64,000 nucleotides of DNA from Acanthornis magna. Lineage: Eukaryota > Chordata > Aves > Passeriformes > Acanthizidae. The stretch is taken from positions 11,051,501-11,115,500 of the forward strand of contig JAWUZG010000029.1 in assembly GCA_036785705.1 (NCBI GenBank), read 5' to 3'. Below, in pieces: positions 24,651 to 41,100 of the stretch. Made by a program: the position numbers and the translations under genes. Below the pieces are notes generated by a model. That model was not told the origin of the DNA, did no database searches, and was given only the letters and a program-made list of their open reading frames with translations. How positions within the stretch are numbered: position 1 is the first letter of the stretch; each line of letters begins with the position of its first letter.

Positions 24651-27159
24651 TGGCATCATTGTTTGATACTTACAGATAGGGACAGAGAGGAGATCAGTTC
24701 TTAAACATAAAATTCAGATTTTTCAAAGTTGCAGCAACATATCTTGCCATTTAAGTCAGCAATTATATAAATTCATGGTTATAAATGGCTGGAATGAGTT
24801 TAAGTTGTCAAATTATAGAAATATTTCACTGGCGCTACCCATCAAAATGGAGGCTCTGGTTTAAAAAGCAAGGCCTAATTTACTGTTCAGTGCCATTTTA
24901 TTGGGCTTGCTTTGTGTCCAAGTGAGAAGTTGTCTGTAAGGAACAGAGTTTACAGCACCACAAGCAAAAGGAAATTAGAAACTTCATGGAATATGTTACC
25001 TTATTTCTAGAAACAGGGAAAGAAGATAGCATTCTCTCAGTTTTTTTGTCTTAGAAAATACATTAATTGTCAAAATGCTAAACCAGAGGACTTACTTTTG
25101 TTTTGATAAACTATTCTGAAACTATAGTATCTTTCCATAGATAAATACTGAGGGGAAGTTTAAAACTTTCTCATTAGCATGTGTTAGATACTACTGTATT
25201 CCTGAGAGATTTCAGTTACACAGTGAAGTACTGTTTCAGTGAGAATACTGTTTACTGTTAATTCAATTAAATACCATGTGAAAGCAGTGAAACCAGTCTT
25301 TCTTGTGGAGTGATATGGTCACAGGCGTGACGCATAGTCATACTCATTATCTAACATAATTTTTTTCAAGGGGGACACTAGCACCCAGTGTTGAGCTGAG
25401 AATTTAGACACCTGTTCATATAGCCTGTGGAAATGTGAGTCTGCATAATGTGGATCCCAGCTCTGGGCTCATTCCTCAAAGTGGCAATGCAGATTTTTGT
25501 GGCTGTCTGTAAAATGCACACAAGTTGACCATTATTCACAACTTCTAATTAGAAGCATCTTGAGGGTTTTTCTTTGCAGCCAGCTGAACACCATGAATTT
25601 GGGCGATGTGGATTTCATTAGCCAACCACAGGCCAAGGGAAAGGTTTTCAATTGAAGATGAATGACAGCTAATACTGTTGCTATTCCATTTGTCTCTGGT
25701 GCAAGCCTAATAAATGACTACACACATCCGTGTCCATGTGTTGGCAGAGGAAGTGCAAACATGGCATATGACAACATACCAAACAGTGTGTAATCACTGC
25801 AAATTATAGCCTGAATAATTCCTCCCCTTAACGGAGCAGGATCAGGTTTCTCTCGCTGAATACAACATGATGGGCCAAGTCCTCCTTTCCTCAACACATA
25901 AGGCCTGGAAAGCAGCAGAATGGCCTGGCTCCATTTTGCTAGGAGAGGACAAGCAGCAGAAGCTGTAGAGAGGAAGAATGTGCTGAGTAGAACTGGTTTA
26001 GAGGCAAACATGTTGTTCCACAGGAAATTCGGTGTGCTGGGGGAAAAAAATTGGAGAAATTTCTGTTTCAGAAGGAAATATGGATTTAAAAAAAAATATA
26101 TGCTTTCCCAGTGTAGGGTGAAAAAAGAGAGGGAGGGAGGAAGTAATGAAAAATAAGCAAAACTGCTGCACTAGAAGTAAAATTCAAAGTAAAATTAGGA
26201 TGGGAAATGCAGGGTTTGGTGCTTACAGCTCAGCTAGCATTCCCATGGATTTTGGTCTTCCTTTGCAGGGCAGGGAGTTGAGCCTTGGATATAACAGGGA
26301 AGCCCAAAATTTCAGGAAGTCTTGTGGTCCCTGGCTACAGGGCAATGTGCATGGCAGGGCAGTCCTGGAGTTTCATACCCTGATCGTTCAGGCTTCCAGG
26401 CAGCCCACCAGGCGAGCTGGCAGGAAACCACCTTGGAGCCTTGCCTGTGTTAGAAGTTCATTGAATACGATACGTCTCCCTGAAGCATTTCAGTTCTGAT
26501 GAATTGGCATTTTCCAGTGAAAACCTGTTTTGTTGCTAAATTCCTCACCAGCTGTAGCACTGGATGCCACGCAGCAGCAGTCCTTGCACTCTGTGCTGGC
26601 AGCTATGGGTGTGATTGGGATGGTGTTGAGTCCTTATCCAAAATTTATATGTTAGAAACACAAAAGAGTAGAGGTTCATGTGGCTGGTGTTACTCATCTG
26701 TTCCTCTATTGCATTAACATTTTGTTGTTGTTGTTTCTGTGCTAGCTTTTGCACAGAGCCACTTTGCTGCACTTCTTCTGTACCACTTTGGCATTAAATA
26801 TTTAGGGAAGAGTTGTTTGCCAGTTCTTGAGGATGCCTTTAAATCTTGAGGATGCCATGAAAAATCATGCAGAACAATTGATGAGAGCTCCCAGCATGGG
26901 GAACTCAGTGTGTGATGTACATAAATCCAGAAGGTTTTTTTGAAAATGGAGTACAGTACATAATGTGCCAAGTTAAGAAATCAAGTAACAAGTTAGTTAA
27001 GCATCCTTCAAAGAGAGGGGATAATTGGAAAAAAAGAAAAAGTAACTCAGAGAATATTCCTTTTGTGCACATACCCAGATGGGACAGATGTTGCATCCTT
27101 TGGCTTCACATCTCTTGAATTCTGATTCTTGTCCAAGTGAATGGGAAACTCATCCATTT

Positions 27160-27186
27160 GGGGCGGGGGGAAGAAAAGGGGTGGGG
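27160..27186 (+). other. G-quadruplex-prone tract
   Basis: Four G runs (gggg c gggggg aagaaaa gggg t gggg) with loops of 1, 7 and 1 nt fit a G3+N1-7 pattern on the plus, coding strand. It would be present in the pre-mRNA. Confidence 0.7.
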
Positions 27187-30040
27187 TATAGGCACAAAGA
27201 AACTATTCCAAACACTTTCTGTCTGCCAAGGAGACCATTCCAAAGGTCTGTAGCATAATCCTGTCTGTCACAGCTCTTGTTGGTTTACAGAAACTAACTG
27301 GATTTTCTGCTTGTGAACAAACAAAAGGCACACACTGCACAGTGTGATCAGGCTCCAACAAAATTATCATGCATGTAGGTGTAAATACTCTTCCTTGTTT
27401 CTCCAAAAAGGAATAAGCTCTGTTATGGAAAGACCCCTTTAGGCTGTTCATCAAAGCCAGAAATTACCCTTCCATCTGAGCAATTACAGCAGAATAAAAT
27501 GTAATTAAGCCATACCATCTAGAGGAAAGTATGTCCTTGTGGTAGTTACACAGTGAGTCTCTTGAATGAAATCCAGTAATCAAAGCAAGAATCTCTAGAT
27601 TTAAAAATGTGCATTTTTATATGCTGAAAAGAAAAGCCATAATTTTATGTTATTCTTCTTCTGCATACCTGCATGCCTTTTGCAGGTCTACAAAGCAACA
27701 TGTAACAAGTAAATTGACTCAGGTGAAAAGGACATAAATATTCAGAAAACTTTCTAGCTAACCCTTCATAATCAATGTATTTTCACTGAAGGTCAGTAAG
27801 TCTTATCTTGAGGAAAAAAATAGTCATAAAATGAAAATTAAGATAGAATCCTTAGTCAGTCTTTTCTGACTTTGTTTAAAGTAAGGAGCTCCTGAGGGAG
27901 CTTCTCTGGGGGAAAAAGTTGCACACAGCCTTAAAAACTATAGTTATTTTCTGAAAAGAACTGTCTGAGAATTTGGATCTTGATACTTTAAACTTTGAGA
28001 AAGTCTATGTGATTTTCAAGTCTGAAGAAATCTTGGTTTATAAGTTAATGGCAAGTTTTTTCTAAATGCCAGCACGGCAGTATTAATCTTGTGTCTGCAA
28101 ATCAAGCTGTGTTTTGTTTTGTTCAGTGTTGTCAGAAGCAAAGACAGCTGGATTTTGAATTTGTCCAGCAATGAAAATGTATGAAGCAGCTTAAAAGGCA
28201 GCTTTCCCCTTTGCCACTGTGCTGGCCTCATTAACAGTTGTAGTCTTGCACAATTTCTCAGTTGGCTGGGTGTAAAGTGCCTTTGGAGGAGGAGACAGTG
28301 GCCCCATCCATGCTGGGTTTATGAGGTAATTTGAAACTGATTTCAGGCATAGTTAGCTCAGGACATATTTGTGCTCTCATTGCTAACCTATGGTGCTAAG
28401 AAAATGGTCTAATAGACTGTAGTGACAGGTGATGCAGAATTACCTTCAAAGCCTTGACGAGGAAATCATTCCCAAAGCTCTTGTTGACATGGGGTAACCT
28501 ACACAGGCACCAGAGTAGGATGTTAAGATGGCAATGCACCCCTTCTATAGCCATAATTGCCGCTTGAGCCTTACCCTGTTCCTCTGCAGCGCAGGTAGGA
28601 ATTGTCATAGGAGACAATGGGATGTGTTGCTGAAGGAAGGGTTCCAGCTTTGAACTGAGTCACTGGTATGTTAATTACTTACATGAGGATAGGGCAGGAT
28701 TTGGATCGCACAGTGACAAGCACTGATTTACAAGAGGAAAGGGTGGTGCTAATCCAGCCCACACAGCAAATGGAGAAACCTGGAGTGAAGCCCTGGTCCT
28801 GCACCAGAGTGATGATCTTTGGTATTCTTTGCAAAGAAGGGAGAACAAGGTAAAATCTGGATTATCCTGTTTAAAAGCATGATCTTGTGTTTATCCTTAA
28901 TTAATTGCTGTTCACAGGTATTTTATGAGAATAAATTAACATCAGCAAAATGATTTGTGATCTTCAGATGCAGGGTTACTGCAGATGTGGCATAGAAGCA
29001 TTCATGAGACATTGGCAGTAATTCAAGAAAGGCCATTTTAGGGTAGAAGTTAAGCAGCAATGTTTCTTGGTGTTGCTTTTTTCCCAAGTGATATCAATAT
29101 TATTTTCCCTTATGAGATGCCTATTTACTCCTCAAAGAATGGAATTAATTTAATTTACCATCACTCAGGTAAAAACTAGAAGTTTAGTGTCCACCTGATC
29201 TCTGGACCCTCTGGAGCACTGCTGGGAACAGAAGGATATTAAGAAAGTAGTTTATTCCCTCTGCATTAGACAATCCTCTTGTATCCAGAGCTGCCTATTT
29301 TACTCCATCAAAGGGCCTAGACAGCTAGTGTAAGCTAGATACCTAGCTTTTAGATGCGTACAAGCAGATAAAATGGATTTCACCCAGAAAAAGTAATTTT
29401 GATTTTGATGTACCAGAAATGCCAAACCTTCCTGTAAAACAAATTGTAGCTAAGGACTAACATCCCAGGCACTAGAGGAAGGTTAGATGTTTATCATAAT
29501 TTCTCGGTGTTGCTAACTTGTGCAGACAACTTCAAAAGATTGGTAATTAATGCCTTTTGAATGATCAGTTTGAATCCAATCCAGAATGCTTTCTTGCAGC
29601 AGTTTTGCCCATCTGACATATCTTGTAATTTTTGTAACTCTCTTTACTACCACAAAATAAGGTACTTGTATTGGAACAGTTGCATTCACCTCAGTGAGCA
29701 ATCAATGTCAGCTTTGTAGCCAAGAATAGGATGTTTTGCAAAAGGTGGTCACTGCTGGAGTCTCATGGGGCATGGACATCTTTGTATGCCCTCGACCTGT
29801 GCGATGGGTGACAATGGCTGAAATTCTGGGCCCCCTGCAAAGTCAGCTAGAAATTTACCATAGCAAATTCAATTTGCAGAATTTTGCAAGAGTCCCCCTT
29901 TGATGTTGAGAGCAGTCCTGCCTTGGCCCCATATTTTTTAGGATAACCCCATTCATTAGCAAGAAGGAACAAAAATAAGCAGAGATCGGCAAGAATGCAT
30001 TGTAGTTGACTGTGATTTAAGAAACACTGCACTTGCCAGA

Positions 30041-30062
30041 ACTATATAGAAACTATATAGAA
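30041..30062 (+). repeat. Perfect 11-bp tandem duplication
   Basis: actatatagaa is repeated exactly twice, about 160 bp before the vWD exon. Confidence 0.9.
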
Positions 30063-30134
30063 ATCTAACAGCATTATCAGAACGAAGCCAATGGCTTTGT
30101 TCTGGTTCCCGTGAACATTAGTTCACAAACATAA

Positions 30135-34239
<4,105 letters not shown>

Positions 34240-35130
34240 TATGAATCACAGAATCACAAAATGAGTCAGGGTTGGAGGGAGCAACAGTGGGATCATCTGG
34301 TCCAGCCTCCCTGCTCAAGCACGATCATGCTAGAGCACATTGCACATGACTGTGTTCAGATGATTCTTGAATATCTCCAGTGAGGGAGACCTCTCCAGGC
34401 AATCTGCTCCAGTGCTCAGTCACCTGCACAGCAAAGAAGTTCTTCCACATGTTCAGGTGGAACTTCTGTGCATCAGTTTTTGGCCATTGCCTCTTTTCCT
34501 GTTAATTTGCACAACTGAGAAGAGCCTGGAAACATCCTCTTGGCACCTCACCTTTAGATATTTATACGCATTAATGAGGCCCCCTTTCAGTCATCTCTTC
34601 TTGAGGCTGAACAGGCCCAACTCCTTCAGCATTTTCTCATAAGAAAGATGCTCCAGTCCCCCAATCATCCGTGTTGCCCTCCCCTGGACCTGCTCCAGGA
34701 GCTCCATGTCTCTCTTGTACTGAGGAGCCCAGAACTGGACGCAGCACTCCTGTTGTGGCCTCACCAGGGCTGAGTAGACGGGCAGGATTGCCTCACTCGA
34801 CCTGCTGGCAATGCTCTTCCTAATGCATCCCAGGACATCATTAGCCTTCTGGACCACAAGGGCACACTGCCAGGTCCTTCTCTGCAGAGCTGCTTCCCAG
34901 CAGTTTGGCCCCCAGCCTGTGCTGGTGCATGGGGCTATTGCTCCTCAGGGGAAGGACCCTGCATTTGCCTTTGCTGAATTTCAGACAGTTCCTCTTTGCC
35001 CCTCTCTCCAACTTGTCAAGGTCCTTCTGAAGGGCTGCGCAGCACTCTGGCAGTAGATGCATAAGCACTGTGAGAGCCAGTGTGTCCCCAACCCTTGCAA
35101 GAGCTCTGGTGCTTGGGAGCCAATTCTCCA
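34240..35130 (-). mobile_element. CR1 LINE, 3' part with reverse-transcriptase C-terminus
   Basis: Read on the minus strand, this runs from reverse-transcriptase sequence to the CR1 3' tail at about 34240 (ctatgaatcacagaatcac on plus). The frame at 34591-34857 shows the conserved C-terminal end of CR1 ORF2 (QKANDVLGCIRKS, ILPVYSALVRP, VQFWAPQYKRD, LKELGLFSLKKR). An upstream frame (34841 to about 35050) shows DLDKLERGAKRN and SSSAEKDL. The two are joined out of frame around 34841-34875 with residues missing, so the copy is dead. The 5' end is truncated and approximate. It is antisense to BMPER. Confidence 0.93.
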
Positions 35131-38100
35131 TGCATATCTGTCCACGCTGCCTACTGCCTTTCCTTTCTGCCCCTATATGAATTGTCATTATCCCCCAAGC
35201 CACTAAATGTGCATTTTGTGTAAGGCTGAAATAGAAGTAAGAGGCACCATGACTTAGACTGCTGATGGCTGACAGTGCTAACAAATGAGAGAAATTGGAC
35301 TTTGTGGTGTCTGATACATTTTGGGATTTCTATCAGCAAGTATCAAACTGTCCTGCCTATATGCTAAGGGTAAGGAGTACTGTGTATATGTAAGTCTATA
35401 GATCACCACTGTTTTAAGCCCCCTCCTTGAAGAATTTTTCGTCGATATAGCCAAGAGTGAGTGAGTGCAAGCTGCCAGAAAAATACTGTTTAGATTTAAA
35501 GATTAGAAGTTTTGATTTGGACAAATGGGTTGAGTGGTCAAAAAAGATAAATCTAAAGCCAAACTGAGCTCAATTATCTGCAGATCACAATTCCTCTTCA
35601 TCTTTCCCCACACCCCTGACCCTGGTGGGGTATTTTTCATGTAACCAAGTCCTATCCACTTGTGTCTGTTTAGAAAAGTACCTCAGGAATTTGGGGCTAG
35701 AAAACATTCTTCTCTTTGTATCGCTGGTTATTACAGCTGTAAAACATCGAAGCAGTGCCAGAGGATTCACAGATGTCTCCTTTCCTGTTGAGGTATTGGG
35801 ATTCTGTGAGGGGAGGGATTAGGGTGGAGAGGGCTCCAAAATCTGACAAAACAGTGGTGTTGGATGGACACCATTCACCTGGGACTGTCCATAGCTTGCT
35901 TCCAGCTGCGGAGCGCATGCTTCCCCAATGACCCACTTTGTACTTCCCTATATGGAAAGTTAATTTTTTTTTCTTTAACAAGCAGAGATCTGTTATAGGA
36001 AAACCAGATGAAGCAGCATACTATCATGTGATTAAACCCCTGGAAGTTTCCTTTCCTTCAAAGGATGGCATGTCTGAAATGTGTTTGTTTTGCTTACCTA
36101 AGTACGTGGTCACAACCCTACCTGTCCTTTTACACTGAATGAGATGTTATTTCCTACTGGTTGTAAGCACATCATGAAGCTTCTTTTCTCACTTTTCTGG
36201 GAAAGAACTCAATTTGTGATTATCATGAATACAGGTATAAAGAGACATGACAAAAACCTCCTTCTGCCTAGTAAAACTTCGTTTTTTTCTGGTTTATTCC
36301 CTGGCTCAATGAAATTCAAGTCAGGTGTTTCATAACCAATTGCTGTCTTCCTCATTGTCCAGTGTCTGACAGATGTGAGATTCTGCATATGAAACTGTAA
36401 GGTCAGTTTGACTGAGACAAAAGTGATCCTGAAAGATGTTAGGTACTGTGGAGTAGGGAGGAGGAGGGACACGTCTAACAGAAAAGCAGGGTACCCCCAA
36501 TGCTCTTATCATTTGTCAGTATGGACTGCATTCTCAGAATTTGTTGTTCCTGGATTACTTTTAATAGAGGTTTGGTAGGTTGGTTTTATTTGTTTTTCTA
36601 CAGTGCCTTGAAGTCATGATGTAAAATTCTGATTCATTGAAGTCAATGGGAATTTTGCTGTATTTGGGTGACAGGTTTTCATCATTGTGACTTTTCCTGT
36701 CCCAGGCAGCTGTATTAGTCTAATCTCTTGCATCAGTTAGTAATCCTTATTTTGTCTTCCCATCATTTGTACCATAGATAATTTTCGAAAGCTTCAGCTA
36801 GTTGATTCATCAACATTCTTTACCGGGGTAGACAAAAGAAAACACGTTCAAATTCAGACACCCAGAACCTGTTTGCTTGCCTCTTTTTTCCTAGGATAAA
36901 ACTAAAGGGTGACTTTCCAAGGCAGAAGACCTAATTCGTCTGGCCATAGGCAACTGAGAGATACTTTCTGTGTTTAGCTAACTGGAACTCACTTATGGTT
37001 CTTTTTCCTTGTCTGTAAGGAGCTTGTAGAAAAAAACCTGCAATGATAGGTCTGCTGTCCCTCACATTTTTCAAAGCTTGTCTGATAGGCTTTAAAACAT
37101 GCCCTAGGGATATTTCTTTAATATAGAGTTCCCCTTCATAAATATCCTTATTAAATCTACAATATTCAAATGTCACTATTTCACAGTGAGCATGAACATA
37201 TGCTAGGACTACCATGGTAAAATACAACCACATCCCTGTTACAAACACTCATAAATAGTTTTTTGAAAGGGCCCTTTCCCATTCTGGAAAGCATCACTGA
37301 TGTTTCAGTATTATAATAAAAAGCATGATTTTTAAAAAGAGGAGAGAAGGTATGGAGAGGAACTGGTAGAAAAGCAGAGTGATATTCACCCTTGGGGAAT
37401 AATTAAAAAAGATGCCGCCTGCCATTTGGTGCAACTTAATACGTTGCCAAAGAAAAAATACCTGCTACACTGAAGTATTCTTTTTAGCTGCAAGAATAAA
37501 TCCCATTTTTGGAGAGATGCTATTTGGAAAAGTTGTAAGCATCATCAGAGGAAACCACCATATGTCTCTGTCAGGTACCACAGATTTTTAACTACAGCTG
37601 CTACAAAATCCAAGACCTCTGTTCAATCTCATTTTAATTAACCTCTAGAACAGATTCTCAGCAGGGCTTTCTTTGCAAATTTGTTTTAATTTTAGTTTTT
37701 TTATGTTTTAAGCTTTATTGCCGTATTGATTTTAAATAAAATCCAAAGATGCTTAGCTGATGGCGATATGTCTATTTCCGTAAATAAATAATTCAAGAAA
37801 CCAACCCATCAGATTTCATATTCTGCCTTAGGCAGAGGCCAGCAAGTGTTGCAAGAAGAGGAAACCCACCCATACTGTAGCTAGCCAACTGTGCCGTGTC
37901 ATATATGGGGGAGAAATCCTTTCAGGCCCCTGAGATGATCAGTTTACATCTCATAGCATGAAATTTTAATTACCTTTCCTTTAGCATGCCTAACTGCAAA
38001 GCTACTATATTTCAGTTCCTATTTTAAGCCACCTGCAGTATATCCTACCTAATTAGACAAACAGCAAAGATGAGCAAGGGTGTTTATAAGCAGGCAAATG

Positions 38101-41100
38101 AGATGAATTTGTGGGAAATGTTTTAAAAATAAGCTTAACCTAATCCTCCTGTTATTCTTATGAGTTCATTTATGCTTCTGGCAGGATAACCAGACAAAGC
38201 AGGACGTGAGCTGTGACCAGCACAAAAAAAAATTCGATAGAAAGTTTGCCTTAGGAAGGTTTTGACAGCTCCAAGGAGCTTATCAAACTTGCTCTCCCTC
38301 TGTTTTGGGGAGATGACTTGCTGCACATGAGGGGTCCATTCCAGAGATATTATATGGGTTAGATTTAACTGAAAGCTTTCTTGTGGGTGTTTTCAATAGT
38401 TGGACATTTTTCCTTCAGTTTTGCTGTCTTTTTTTCTCAATCTCACAGGGCATCCAAAAAATCTGGGATGTTCCCAGGCTTTGAGATCTCTGTGGACCTC
38501 TGCATTATGTCAGCTTTTAAGTAGCTGTCTGTGGTATAAAGCAGCAATCCGGGCTATAGGGAAATCTCCTTCTTTCCTGTCTGTTTCCATAAGGGCTTGC
38601 TTTACTGAGAGGTGTGTGAAGGTCCTATACTCCACACTTGCTCTCTCAATTGTACAAACTGCTAGTGTGTAAAACAATTAACTTTTAATTGAATAATTAA
38701 TTAGCCTCATTTTACTATTGTTCTTCACAGCGCATGAAGGAATCAGCGCTTCACAGGGCTGGTGATTTGCACAGTCCCTCAAACAAACACAGCACAATCC
38801 ATTTTGGGCGGCTTTTCCTGTTGCTATTCAACCTGCAAAATGTTCACATCCTGGCAGCGAAGCTCTGAGAGCAAGAGCAGATCGAGCACCAGGTGCCAGC
38901 AATGAGATGAGAGACAGATGCAGCCCTTGATTACTGTGAGCACACAGATCCTACATATGTGGCAGGGCAAGTGCTGGTGAGGGCTTGAGGCATGACAACA
39001 AAAGGTCATAACCCTCCATGGCAAGTTTTAGCACCTGAGGATTATTGTACCCTCTGGCATTGCAGCACCAAAGCAAAGAGCAGACGCAGTGGGAGCAGAC
39101 AAGAATGGTGACACAGGTACTTGTGCTTATCCAGTACTATCTATTAATCTATCTTAAATATTTACCACCACAATCCCTAATCTTGGGTAAGGTATAGGTA
39201 TGTGTGTCAGGTTCACCCACTCTTTAAACTGTTGAGACACACACTGGAAACACACGTGTGGCTCTGCTCCCATAATTTACTCTGTCTCTGGTGGATTCAT
39301 CAGAGCAGACACAGACTTACAGAGATTGCTGGTGTCATCCTGGAGCAGGGGTAGAACTAGAATGCCACTGGATCCAAAATACACTATAAAGAGTACCTTT
39401 CTCACCCAAAGGGAGCAGTAGAGTTATATTTTCATCCAAAATGGAGGGATCTGCATATGTGAGAGCAGATGCTGTGATTTCACCTCTTCATCATGATATG
39501 CAGAGGATGAGAGCATTTAAGTCTCTCTCTGACTCTTCCACTTAAGCCAGTTGAAATTAAAATTGTTGGTGAATGTGCTGGGAATACCGAAGAGAGTTGG
39601 AACCATATGTTTTCTTGCATTCCTGGGTACTCCTACTACTAACATTCTGTTTACATAATATTCCTGAAACATAAAAGCTAAAATAAATCCAGCATGTGAA
39701 AATTAATAACAAGTAATTTCTCTTATGATCAGTCCAGAGGAAGCTGTTGTAAGTGTTAAGGTATTCAGACAGCTGATTTTTGTACATCAGCTCTCAAGTG
39801 AGGTATGTAGTTTACAGAGAGTGAGTGCTTAAGGTTATGTAGTCTATGAGTGCGTGAAGTAAGAGCTTGTTGAGGGTGCTGGATACTATGGCAGCAAAGA
39901 AAAAGATTACAAAGTTCATTTCCTAAGTGCTCCTTCTTAGCACTTCACATTTTCAAATCACAGTGTAAACATTTAATTCTCACTGTACCCTGGTTTAAAG
40001 TTGTTGAAATGAAGAAAGACTTCTTTGCTGTGCAGGAAACCAAGAGCAGAGTTGAGATTAAAATGTGAAAATGCCTGGTTCCTGGCCTCAATCTCAAGTC
40101 CTTCTGATGGGATTTGAGAGGTTTCACATGCACAAAAAGTATATTGTCTTATTCTTGTCAAAGCACAAATTCTCAAACTTTCAGAAAAAAGCATTGCTAG
40201 TTTTCTAGTTTTTTTAAGAAGGCATTAAATCTTGTCTGCTCCTTTAAGGCCCAGTAGAGATGACAGCCTCATTAATATTCCATGCAGCAATGTGTCTTTG
40301 GCAAGTAAGAATCTTAAAATAAGTCAAAACCTAGTAATGAATTGAGGCATGGGCTATAAAACACTTGCTTTTGGAACAGGAGGAGACAATATGCAAGAAA
40401 ACCAATCCCCACTGAACTCTGTGTTCAGATATCAAAGATTTGGCTGAGGTTTTTAAGCCCATTTTTGTTGTTCTGCTCATCAGTCTGTCTACATGATTTT
40501 TCTCTGTTGTATTAACTTTTCATCCCATTGTTCATGAAAAAAAGTTCCATACGCCTGGGAGTATGGCAAGGTGATGACATAGATTATAGATGTCCTTGAT
40601 GTCCTCAAAGGATGACATAAACTTTCAGTGATTTTAAGATTTGCTGTGGTTATTAAAAACATTTTCAAAAAAAAGTCTTATGGACTGATTAGCATGAGGA
40701 ATACCCTTCTTGGCCTTGTGTCTGAAAGCAAAGATGATTTGCTGACAATATAGAGAAAGATCACCAAAATATTACTAGAAGGGATTGAATGTTATTGTGT
40801 AATCAGAGAAGAACTTATACAAATCCCACAAAAAGTGCCTATTTTATCTGCCATTGAGCTTGTTAACATGATCTCAGGTTCTATATATTAATTAGGCTGT
40901 GTTTTGTCAGCATCTGAACAATGTAGTTTCCACTATTTGCATCACGATTCCTCACTTTACAGAAGGCCCAAATCTTCACTGCAACCATTAGCAGTAAAGA
41001 TCTGACTTTAAAATACCTGCTAGTCCAAAATTGAAATACAGTATACAGGCATTTCAGCCCATTTGTAACAGACATTTGGTTCATATTCCAGCTCTCCTTT

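Noticed and set aside
34591..35284. Minus-strand frames as a host gene
   Set aside because: They are decayed CR1 reverse-transcriptase sequence, broken by a frame change.
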